Assembly (NCBI GenBank): GCA_028698395.1
Contig: JAQVDG010000005.1
Span: forward strand, 1 to 20,551
Direction of reading: 5' to 3'
Length of the DNA stretch: 20,551 nucleotides
From: Weeksellaceae bacterium
GTDB taxonomy: Bacteria; Bacteroidota; Bacteroidia; Flavobacteriales; Weeksellaceae
In this document: positions 1 to 5,957 of the stretch, one piece after another
Layout of the letters: each line of letters starts with the position of its first letter
Position numbering within the stretch: position 1 is the first letter of the stretch
Translations under genes and position numbers: made by a program
The notes under the pieces: model-generated
What the model saw: only the letters and a program-made list of their open reading frames with translations
The model's database searches: none
Told to the model about the DNA's origin: nothing

Positions 1-129
1 AAAAAATTAGAATTATATGAAGAACAGCATTTTGATTATTCCGATTTAGTAAAATCCGGAACTTATTTGCTTAAATTAAAATCAGAAAACTCAAAAACAG
101 TAAAAACATTTAAACTTTTGGTAAGGTAG
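1..129 (+). CDS. 3' end of a probable T9SS-secreted protein (C-terminal sorting domain)
   Basis: An open frame enters from the left edge and stops with TAG at 127-129, giving 42 codons. The peptide contains a segment reading SGTYLLKLKSENSKTVK and ends in FKLLVR. A Ser-Gly-x-Tyr-hydrophobic strand, a short polar turn, then a basic hydrophobic last strand is the usual pattern of the type A sorting domain that sends Bacteroidota proteins through the type IX secretion system. The catalytic or binding part of the protein lies outside the window, so its function cannot be given. It converges with folP, leaving a 35-bp gap with only a weak 5-bp inverted repeat (146-158). The family call rests on a short tail and is moderate. 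Confidence 0.55.
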   Translation, partial: KKLELYEEQHFDYSDLVKSGTYLLKLKSENSKTVKTFKLLVR

Positions 130-164
130 ATTTGTGCAGCGAACAGAATATGATATTCAACTAT

Positions 165-1058
165 TTATATTGCGATAAAAGAAAGCCAAAGCTGAGTTAC
201 TTCTTTTGCCTCTTTTACATCATGAACTCTGAGTATTGCTGCTCCTTTTTGTAGTGCTAAAGTATTGACAACTGTTGTTCCGTTCAATGATTCGGAAGGA
301 GAAATATTCAATACATTGTAAATCATAGATTTTCGGGAAACTCCTGCCAGAATCGGAAGTCTGCCCTCTCCTATTAAGTCTAAATTTGCTAAAAGTTGAT
401 AATTATGTTCCACCGTTTTTCCAAATCCAAATCCGGGATCTAAAATAATATCATTCACTCCCAAAGCATATAGTTCATTGATTTTTTGAGAAAAAAAATG
501 ATTTATTTCCAAAACCACATCTTCATAAACCGGGTTTTTCTGCATATTTTTCGGTGTTCCCTGCATGTGCATCAAAATATAAGGAACTTGTAATTTCGCT
601 ACTGTTTTAAACATATTTTCATCAAGACTTCCGGCTGAAATATCATTGACAATTGCCGCTCCAGCTTCCACCGATTCTTTCGCCACTTTAGAACGATAAG
701 TATCAATCGAAATTAAACTTTCCGGAAATTCCCGACTGATTTTTTCAATAAGCAAAACCACTCGTTTTAACTCTTCTTCTTCCGAAACCTCATCTGAATC
801 AGGACGGGTGGACATGCCTCCTACGTCCAAAAAATCTCTAATGGTATCGTGTGCCTTTCTTACACCGTAACTTGTGGACATGCCTCCTACGTCCAAAAAA
901 TCTGCTCCGAATTTCAACATTTCTTCTGCTTTTTTCAAAGCAGCATCCAAAGTTTTCAAACGACTTCCTTCATAAAATGAATCGGGAGTTGCATTCAAAA
1001 TTCCCATTATTTTGGGTTCAGACAAATCAATTAGCTTTCCTTTACAATTAATTCGCAT
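165..1058 (-). CDS. folP: Dihydropteroate synthase with a 22-residue insertion in the substrate loop
   Basis: Condenses 6-hydroxymethyl-dihydropterin pyrophosphate with p-aminobenzoate to make dihydropteroate, the cytoplasmic folate step that sulfonamides block. Family signatures are present: MGILNATPDSF near residue 18, DVGGMST, SIDTYRSKVA, IVNDISAG, LDPGFGFGKT, AGVSRKSMI and RVHDVKE near the end. The protein is 297 residues; removing the insertion gives 275, the usual size. The oddity is in loop 2: DFLDVGGMST occurs twice, separated by SYGVRKAHDTIR, and only the second copy continues into the normal RPDSDEVSEEEE. The two copies are identical at DNA level over 30 bp (808-837 and 874-903). 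The gene is divergent from the DUF1599 gene, with 44 bp between the starts. The family call is very secure. Whether this allele is active or drug resistant is inference. Confidence 0.97.
   Translation of the reverse strand: MRINCKGKLIDLSEPKIMGILNATPDSFYEGSRLKTLDAALKKAEEMLKFGADFLDVGGMSTSYGVRKAHDTIRDFLDVGGMSTRPDSDEVSEEEELKRVVLLIEKISREFPESLISIDTYRSKVAKESVEAGAAIVNDISAGSLDENMFKTVAKLQVPYILMHMQGTPKNMQKNPVYEDVVLEINHFFSQKINELYALGVNDIILDPGFGFGKTVEHNYQLLANLDLIGEGRLPILAGVSRKSMIYNVLNISPSESLNGTTVVNTLALQKGAAILRVHDVKEAKEVTQLWLSFIAI
808..903. repeat. 30-bp perfect direct repeat with 36-bp unique filler inside folP
   Basis: Copies at 808-837 and 874-903 are identical. The 36 bp between them (838-873) have no recognisable source in the window. 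The period is 66 bp, exactly 22 codons, so the reading frame is kept. Deletion between the repeats would restore a normal-length folP. No synonymous differences have built up between the copies, which suggests a recent event or ongoing homogenisation. It is a two-copy feature, not a CRISPR array. Confidence 0.95.
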
Positions 1059-1078
1059 TATCTTAGTTTAATTATTGT

Positions 1079-1086
1079 TATTTTTG
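1079..1086 (+). promoter_or_regulatory. Candidate -7 box (TATTTTTG) for the DUF1599 gene
   Basis: Matches the Bacteroidota -7 consensus TAnnTTTG, 16 bp before the ATG at 1103, implying a very short leader. No good TTG-type -33 box is seen at the expected distance, so the call is tentative. GAAGG sits just before the start codon, too close for a standard Shine-Dalgarno. Confidence 0.35.
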
Positions 1087-1102
1087 AAACCGAAACGAAG
1101 GT

Positions 1103-1648
1103 ATGGAAAAAACACTAAAACAATTTCAGGAAATTACAGACGAATGCAAATCGCTGTTTGCTAATAAATTAAAGGACTACGGGCCGGCTTGGCGGATTTT
1201 AAGATTGACTTCGCTAACCGACCAAATCTACATAAAAGCAGCCCGAATTCGGAGTTTACAACAAAAATCTGTTCAAAAAGTAGAAGAAGGACAAGAAAGT
1301 GAATTCATCGGGATTTTAAATTATTCCATTATTGCTTTAATTCAATTGGAATTGGGCGAAAGTTTGTGCATCGACATTTCCAATGAAAAAGCTTTAGAAC
1401 TTTTCAATGAAAAAGCTGAAGAAGCAAAACAATTAATGACAAATAAAAATCATGATTATGGTGAAGCTTGGCGCGATATGAGAGTAAGTTCCATCACTGA
1501 TTTAATTCTACAAAAATTATTGAGAGTCAAGCAAATAGAAGATAATAAAGGAGAATTATTAGTTTCTGAAGGCTTGGATGCCAATTATTTAGATATGATA
1601 AATTATGCTATTTTTGCTTTAATTCTATTAAAAGAAAACAAAAAATAA
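1103..1648 (+). CDS. DUF1599 family protein with two internal repeats
   Basis: Cytoplasmic, 181 residues, no signal or membrane segment. It matches the DUF1599 family (also called a nucleotide-modification-associated domain); the biochemical role is not established. The protein is a tandem duplication. Residues about 13-82 contain KDYGPAWR, RLTSLTDQI and a closing ILNYSIIALI helix. Residues about 108-175 contain HDYGEAWR, RVSSITDLI and MINYAIFALI. The repeated Asp-Tyr-Gly-x-Ala-Trp-Arg signature with Lys/His before it and a Thr-Asp helix after it suggests two copies of one alpha-helical module forming a pseudo-dimer. It is the first gene of a plus-strand cluster, 22 bp before the DoxX-like gene and divergent from folP. 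A role in nucleotide or pterin metabolism would fit the context but is a guess. Confidence 0.85.
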   Translation: MEKTLKQFQEITDECKSLFANKLKDYGPAWRILRLTSLTDQIYIKAARIRSLQQKSVQKVEEGQESEFIGILNYSIIALIQLELGESLCIDISNEKALELFNEKAEEAKQLMTNKNHDYGEAWRDMRVSSITDLILQKLLRVKQIEDNKGELLVSEGLDANYLDMINYAIFALILLKENKK

Positions 1649-1670
1649 TTAATTCACTAAAAACATTAAA

Positions 1671-2798
1671 ATGAAATATTTAGTACAGTTATGTCGGTTT
1701 ATTGTCGGAATTATTTTTATAATTTCCGGTTTTGTAAAAGCTGTTGATCCGATTGGTTTTGGCTATAAATTGGAAGAATATTTTGCGCCTGACGTTTTCA
1801 ATATTGGATTTTTACATGATTTAGCTTTACAACAAGCTACTTTTTTCAGCATTTTTGAAATCATTTTAGGAGTGCTTTTATTAATTGGAATTTTCAGGAA
1901 ATTTACTGTTTGGTCCTTATTATTATTGATTGTATTTTTTACTTTCCTTACTTTTTATTCGGCTTATTTCAATAAAGTAACCGATTGCGGTTGTTTTGGT
2001 GATGCCATGAAGTTAACGCCTTGGCAATCATTTTGGAAAGATATTTTCTTGCTGATTCTGATTATTATCTTATTCATCGGTCAAAAATATATTCGGCCTT
2101 TTATTAAAAATAAAGTCTTTAATTACGGTGTTACAACCGTTGCTTTACTCATCAGTTGTTGGATTTCTTTTGTAGGAATTCAGAAATTGCCTTTGATTGA
2201 TTTTCGTGCTTATGCCATCGGAAAAAATATTCCGGAAGGAATGAAATCAGCCGATGAATTAGGAAAAAAAGCACCGGTTTATCAAGTAATTTATACCATG
2301 AAAAACAAAAATAACGGAGAAATCGTAAAAATCACCGATTCTGATTATGTAAACGACACCAAATGGTATGAAGAAGGAACGCCTTGGCAAATTCAATCGG
2401 ATTTGACCGAAACCAAAAAACTTTCAGATGGCTATGAACCTCCGATTCATGATTTTATTTTGGATTGTGAAGACGGCGATAAGACCGGTTTTTATTTGGA
2501 AGAATCCAAAGTTGTTTTTTTCGTTATGCCTTTTTCTGACAGAGTTTCTTCTGTTGAAAATCAACATTTGAATCAAATTTATAATGAATTAACTGAAAAA
2601 GGAATTCAAGTAAGTGCTTTAGTCAATGGTGATTTAGAAAATGTAGATTTCCCTTATTGTTATGTGGATCAAATTACATTAAAAACCATCATCCGAAGTA
2701 ATCCGGGAATTGTTGTATTGAAAAAAGGAACGGTGATTGGAAAATTCCATAACAATCCACTCCCATCCACTGAAGAAATTTTGAAATTATTTCAATAA
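1671..2798 (+). CDS. DoxX/MauE-like membrane protein with C-terminal thioredoxin-like region (BT_3928-type)
   Basis: 375 residues. The N-terminal half has about five membrane segments (roughly 5-23, 59-75, 77-98, 122-138, 153-170) and the DoxX/MauE features SGFVKAVDP near 19-27 and a DCGCFGDAMKLTPWQS segment at 105-120, with Cys106 and Cys108 next to a membrane helix. The C-terminal half, after about residue 180, is soluble. Its last 120 residues (VVFFVMPFSD, later NPGIVVLKKGTVIGKFHN) resemble a thioredoxin-like fold but contain no CxxC motif. Related Bacteroidota proteins are annotated as DoxX family or BT_3928 family; a redox or disulfide-relay role is plausible but unproven. It lies 22 bp after the DUF1599 gene and 18 bp before the ABC permease, consistent with co-transcription. 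Confidence 0.85.
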   Translation: MKYLVQLCRFIVGIIFIISGFVKAVDPIGFGYKLEEYFAPDVFNIGFLHDLALQQATFFSIFEIILGVLLLIGIFRKFTVWSLLLLIVFFTFLTFYSAYFNKVTDCGCFGDAMKLTPWQSFWKDIFLLILIIILFIGQKYIRPFIKNKVFNYGVTTVALLISCWISFVGIQKLPLIDFRAYAIGKNIPEGMKSADELGKKAPVYQVIYTMKNKNNGEIVKITDSDYVNDTKWYEEGTPWQIQSDLTETKKLSDGYEPPIHDFILDCEDGDKTGFYLEESKVVFFVMPFSDRVSSVENQHLNQIYNELTEKGIQVSALVNGDLENVDFPYCYVDQITLKTIIRSNPGIVVLKKGTVIGKFHNNPLPSTEEILKLFQ

Positions 2799-2816
2799 AA
2801 TTATAATAAACCACAA

Positions 2817-3893
2817 ATGCTCAATTACTTACTCAATAAGTTAATTTATGGAATTTTCACTTTATTTGGTGTAGTAAGTATTGTGTTTTTGTTGTTTTCA
2901 GTTTTCCCCGGTGATCCTGCACGAATGATGCTCGACCAAAAAGAAGATTCAGAACAATTAGCGATTATTCGTAAAAATTTAGGATTGGACCAACCGATGT
3001 GGAAACAATATTTTTATTATTTAAATGATTTATCACCTGTTTCCATCCATCAAAAAACAGGTGATTCCTATACATCTTTAAATTCCGGAAAATACAAAGG
3101 AAGTACTCTTTTTTCAGCAAAAAATTCAAGTGTTCTATTAAAATTCCCCTATCTACGGGTTTCTTTTCAAAAACAAGGAAAAGCTGTTTCAACTATTATT
3201 GCCGAAACACTTCCCAATACACTCGTTCTTGCAGTAGCTGCCATTGGTTTCGCAAGTATAATCGGAATTTTTTTAGGGATAATTTCAGCTTTAACAAAAG
3301 ACAGTTGGATAGATCGTTCCCTTTTGGTTATCACGAGTTTAGGAATGAGTACACCTTCTTTTTTCTCCGCCATTTTAATGGCCTATATTTTTGCTTTTTT
3401 ACTACACTCCATAACCGGATTGAATATGACCGGAAGTTTGTATGAAATTGATGATTTTGGAGAAGGAAAATATTTGACACTAAAAAATTTAATTCTTCCG
3501 GCATTGACTTTAGGAATTCGCCCATTGGCAGTCATCAGTCAATTAACCCGAAATTCATTATTAGAAGTCATAACTCAGGACTACATCCGAACCGCTTATG
3601 CCAAAGGATTAAAATCAAAAGAAGTCATCCGAAAGCATGCACTTAAAAACGCACTAAATCCGGTTATTACTGCTACTTCCGGTTGGTTTGCTTCGATGTT
3701 GGCAGGAGCTGTTTTTGTGGAATTTATTTTTGGTTGGAATGGTTTAGGTAAAGAAATCATTAACGCATTAAATACCTTGGATTTACCGGTAATAACCGGT
3801 GCTGTTTTGGTTATTGCCACCACTTTTATTTTCATTAATATAGTAGTAGATATTTTTTATGGAATTTTAGATCCAAAAGTTCGTTTAAAATAG
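2817..3893 (+). CDS. ABC transporter permease, DppB/OppB type
   Basis: Inner-membrane subunit of a binding-protein-dependent importer of the peptide/nickel class. The N-terminus (first helix about 8-30, ending FPGDPARMML) is typical of DppB/OppB proteins. Further helices lie near 133-158, 170-197, 225-242, 288-306 and 325-350. The cytoplasmic EAA-type loop that contacts the ATPase is at about 255-283 (DYIRTAYAKGLKSKEVI, then HALKNALNPV). At 358 residues it is somewhat long; the extra length is a polar periplasmic stretch at about 72-122 between the first two helices. No second permease, ATPase or binding-protein gene is adjacent, so partners must be encoded elsewhere. It is the last gene of the DUF1599 cluster. 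Substrate unknown. Confidence 0.9.
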   Translation: MLNYLLNKLIYGIFTLFGVVSIVFLLFSVFPGDPARMMLDQKEDSEQLAIIRKNLGLDQPMWKQYFYYLNDLSPVSIHQKTGDSYTSLNSGKYKGSTLFSAKNSSVLLKFPYLRVSFQKQGKAVSTIIAETLPNTLVLAVAAIGFASIIGIFLGIISALTKDSWIDRSLLVITSLGMSTPSFFSAILMAYIFAFLLHSITGLNMTGSLYEIDDFGEGKYLTLKNLILPALTLGIRPLAVISQLTRNSLLEVITQDYIRTAYAKGLKSKEVIRKHALKNALNPVITATSGWFASMLAGAVFVEFIFGWNGLGKEIINALNTLDLPVITGAVLVIATTFIFINIVVDIFYGILDPKVRLK

Positions 3894-3904
3894 ATTAAAA
3901 ATCA

Positions 3905-3935
3905 TTAGGAAAAAAAAACTAATTTCATATCTTTA
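3905..3935 (+). promoter_or_regulatory. Candidate promoter for tpiA-prmA-clpS
   Basis: TATCTTTA at 3928-3935 is one base from the TAnnTTTG -7 consensus. TTAG at 3905-3908 lies 19 bp upstream, where a TTTG/TTG -33 box is expected. The start codon of tpiA is at 3969, leaving a leader of about 30 nt. Confidence 0.4.
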
Positions 3936-3968
3936 TGCGCCAAAAGAAATAAAGTTAAAAACTTAAAT

Positions 3969-4730
3969 ATGAGAAGAAAAATTATTGCCGGAAACTGGAA
4001 GATGAATTTGACTTTTTCACAAGCCAGAGAATTAGCACTCCGTTTAAATACTTGGGTGAAAACACACAAACCCATAGCGGAAGTTATTATTGCTCCCACT
4101 CATTTGTATTTGGAGCAACTGAACAAAGATTTAAGAAACAGCAGTATCACTATTGCTTCCCAAAATGTTTCTGCCATGCCAAATGGAGCTTTTACCGGTG
4201 ATGTTTCTGCCGAACAACTGACTTCCATCGGAATTAAAACCAGTATTGTCGGGCATTCAGAACGAAGAGCTTATCATTATGAACAAAATAAATACATCGG
4301 AAAAAAACTAACACACCTTTATGAAAACGGAATGTCTCCTATTTTATGTGTGGGTGAAAAATTAGCCGATCGTGAAGCAGGAAAACACTTTGATGTTGTA
4401 GAAAATCAAATTACCATTGCATTGGAACGACAAACAAAAGAGAATTTAGAAAAAAACTTAATCATTGCCTATGAACCCGTTTGGGCAATTGGAACAGGAA
4501 AAAACGCGACACCTGACCAAGCACAGGAAATGCACGCTTTCATTCGTCAAATTATAGGCAATCAACACGGCTCTTCAGTAGCTAATGCGACAACTATTTT
4601 ATACGGAGGAAGTGTTACTCCCGGAAATGCACGTGACTTATTTGAAAAATATGAAATAGACGGTGCTTTAGTCGGTGGTGCTTCTTTAAATTTTGATGAT
4701 TTTACCTCTATCATCACATCAAGAAAATAA
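3969..4730 (+). CDS. tpiA: Triosephosphate isomerase
   Basis: Interconverts dihydroxyacetone phosphate and glyceraldehyde 3-phosphate in glycolysis and gluconeogenesis. All catalytic elements are seen in the 253-residue protein: AGNWKMN with Lys11, GHSERR with His96, AYEPVWAIGTG with the catalytic Glu169 and the mobile loop 6 (about 170-177), then LYGGSVTPGNA (211-221) and GALVGGASL (232-240), which hold the phosphate. Length is normal. The ATG at 3969 begins MRRKIIAGNWKMN directly, so the start is well fixed. It is followed 17 bp later by prmA. A weak promoter lies in the 75-bp gap after the ABC permease, so it probably starts its own transcription unit. Confidence 0.98.
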   Translation: MRRKIIAGNWKMNLTFSQARELALRLNTWVKTHKPIAEVIIAPTHLYLEQLNKDLRNSSITIASQNVSAMPNGAFTGDVSAEQLTSIGIKTSIVGHSERRAYHYEQNKYIGKKLTHLYENGMSPILCVGEKLADREAGKHFDVVENQITIALERQTKENLEKNLIIAYEPVWAIGTGKNATPDQAQEMHAFIRQIIGNQHGSSVANATTILYGGSVTPGNARDLFEKYEIDGALVGGASLNFDDFTSIITSRK

Positions 4731-4747
4731 ATGATTGTCATTTAAAA

Positions 4748-5575
4748 ATGAATTATACCGAATATCAATTTACAATTTCACCAAAAGAGCCGTGGGGAGA
4801 AATCTTAACGGCTCTTTTAGCTGAATTAGCCTTTGAAAGTTTCACCGAAACTTCAGTTGGAATCAATGCTTATATCAGAAGTAACGAAGACGATGAAAAT
4901 GCAGTTTTAGAAATAACAAAATCCATAGAAGGAATTGATATTCAATATAAAAGAACTGAAATTGAACAAAAAAACTGGAACCAAGAATGGGAATCTAATT
5001 TTCAACCGATTTTAGTTAATGACCAATGTTATATTCGTGCTGAATTTCATCCGGAAAAACCGGAAATTCCCTACGAAGTCATCATTCAACCCAAAATGTC
5101 TTTTGGCACCGGACATCATGAAACTACACATTTAATGGTAGAATACATTTTAGAAACAAAATGTAATGGAAAATCCGTTTTAGATATGGGTTGCGGTACT
5201 TCTATCTTAGCTATTTTAGCCAAAATGAAAGGTGCTGATTATGTGGAAGGAATAGACATTGATGAATGGTCGGTTGAGAATTCTATTGAAAATGCAAAAA
5301 GAAATCAAGTGGATATTATCGTGAAATTAGGCGATGTTTCCCAATTAGGCAATAAGAATTTTGACTTAATTTTAGCCAATATCAACCGAAATATTTTAAT
5401 GGCAGATTTACCGGAATACATAAAAAACACTAATCCGAATGCCGAAATTATTTTGAGTGGTTTAATGGAATTTGACTACGAAGACATCAAAAAGAGAGGT
5501 GAAGAATTAGGATTAACGCTTGTTCCAAAAAAACAACGCAACGAATGGATTGCTTTAAAATGGAATAAAGAATAA
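4748..5575 (+). CDS. prmA: Ribosomal protein L11 methyltransferase
   Basis: S-adenosylmethionine-dependent enzyme that trimethylates ribosomal protein L11. The 275-residue protein has the PrmA layout: an N-terminal substrate-recognition region (about 1-100), the linker motif MSFGTGHHETT (117-127), the SAM-binding glycine loop VLDMGCGTSILAI (144-156), an acidic GIDIDEWSVENS strand end (168-179), and LILANINRNIL (207-217), the catalytic-site motif. It is shorter than the E. coli protein, mainly in the N-terminal domain, as is common in Bacteroidota. It sits between tpiA (17 bp upstream) and clpS (16 bp downstream), consistent with one operon. Confidence 0.96.
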   Translation: MNYTEYQFTISPKEPWGEILTALLAELAFESFTETSVGINAYIRSNEDDENAVLEITKSIEGIDIQYKRTEIEQKNWNQEWESNFQPILVNDQCYIRAEFHPEKPEIPYEVIIQPKMSFGTGHHETTHLMVEYILETKCNGKSVLDMGCGTSILAILAKMKGADYVEGIDIDEWSVENSIENAKRNQVDIIVKLGDVSQLGNKNFDLILANINRNILMADLPEYIKNTNPNAEIILSGLMEFDYEDIKKRGEELGLTLVPKKQRNEWIALKWNKE

Positions 5576-5591
5576 CTGAAAATCTTCAAAA

Positions 5592-5891
5592 TTGAATACC
5601 CAATTACATACAAAACCAAAATGGCAAGAGCTAAAAGAAACTGAAATTTCTGTTGCTGAGAAAGAAGAAAGAAAAAGAGTTTTGGTTCTATACAACGATG
5701 ATGTGAACACTTTTGATTTTGTCATTCATTCTTTAATCGAAATCTGTCATCATACTGTTGAACAAGCAGAACAATGTACTTGGTTGGTACATTTCAAAGG
5801 AAAATGTGAAGTAAAATCCGGAAGTTTTGATTTTTTAGAACCTATGTGTTCTGCTTTATTAGAGCGAGGTCTAAGTGCTGAAATCAATTAA
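5592..5891 (+). CDS. clpS: ATP-dependent Clp protease adaptor ClpS (TTG start)
   Basis: Adaptor that delivers proteins with destabilising N-terminal residues (N-degrons) to a ClpAP/ClpCP-type protease. The 99-residue protein shows the core signature: LYNDDVNTFDFVIHSL, with Asn35 and Asp36-Asp37 that bind the N-terminal amine, VEQAEQCTWLVHFKGK with His67, and a C-terminal LLERGLSAEI strand. The start is unusual. The frame is closed upstream by TGA at 5577-5579 and there is no ATG before the conserved core, so TTG at 5592 is the best initiation codon. The gene follows prmA by 16 bp and probably relies on translation of that message. It is the last gene of tpiA-prmA-clpS. Confidence 0.93.
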   Translation: MNTQLHTKPKWQELKETEISVAEKEERKRVLVLYNDDVNTFDFVIHSLIEICHHTVEQAEQCTWLVHFKGKCEVKSGSFDFLEPMCSALLERGLSAEIN

Positions 5892-5926
5892 ATTAAATCT
5901 CCGTCCTTTTCCTGACCTTCATTCTT

Positions 5927-5934
5927 TATCTTTG
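5927..5934 (+). promoter_or_regulatory. -7 promoter box TATCTTTG upstream of the cystathionine beta-synthase gene
   Basis: Exact match to TAnnTTTG, followed by GCA, a very common arrangement in Flavobacteriia. The ATG at 5958 gives a leader of about 17 nt. The -33 region is T-rich (5907-5910) but lacks a clean TTG at ideal spacing. Confidence 0.6.
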
Positions 5935-5957
5935 CACTCAACTTATAAAAAACTAAA

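Noticed and set aside
146..158. GAATA-tga-TATTC inverted repeat as a terminator between the T9SS cargo gene and folP
   Set aside because: Only five AT-rich base pairs and no T-tract; too weak to call.
838..873. Possible source of the folP filler at about 2124-2132 (shared TTACGGTGT)
   Set aside because: Only about 9-10 bases match and the match does not extend; in a sequence this long that is expected by chance.
808..903. CRISPR-like unit: two 30-bp repeats with a 36-bp spacer
   Set aside because: Only two copies, in frame inside folP, the repeat encodes a conserved DHPS motif, and no cas genes are present.
4731..4747. Small inverted repeat AATGA-ttg-TCATT between tpiA and prmA as a terminator
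   Set aside because: Five base pairs without a T-tract in a 17-bp intergenic gap; the genes look co-transcribed.
5892..5957. Search for a riboswitch (for example SAM type) before the cystathionine beta-synthase gene
   Set aside because: The leader after the predicted start site is only about 17 nt, and no structured element is visible.
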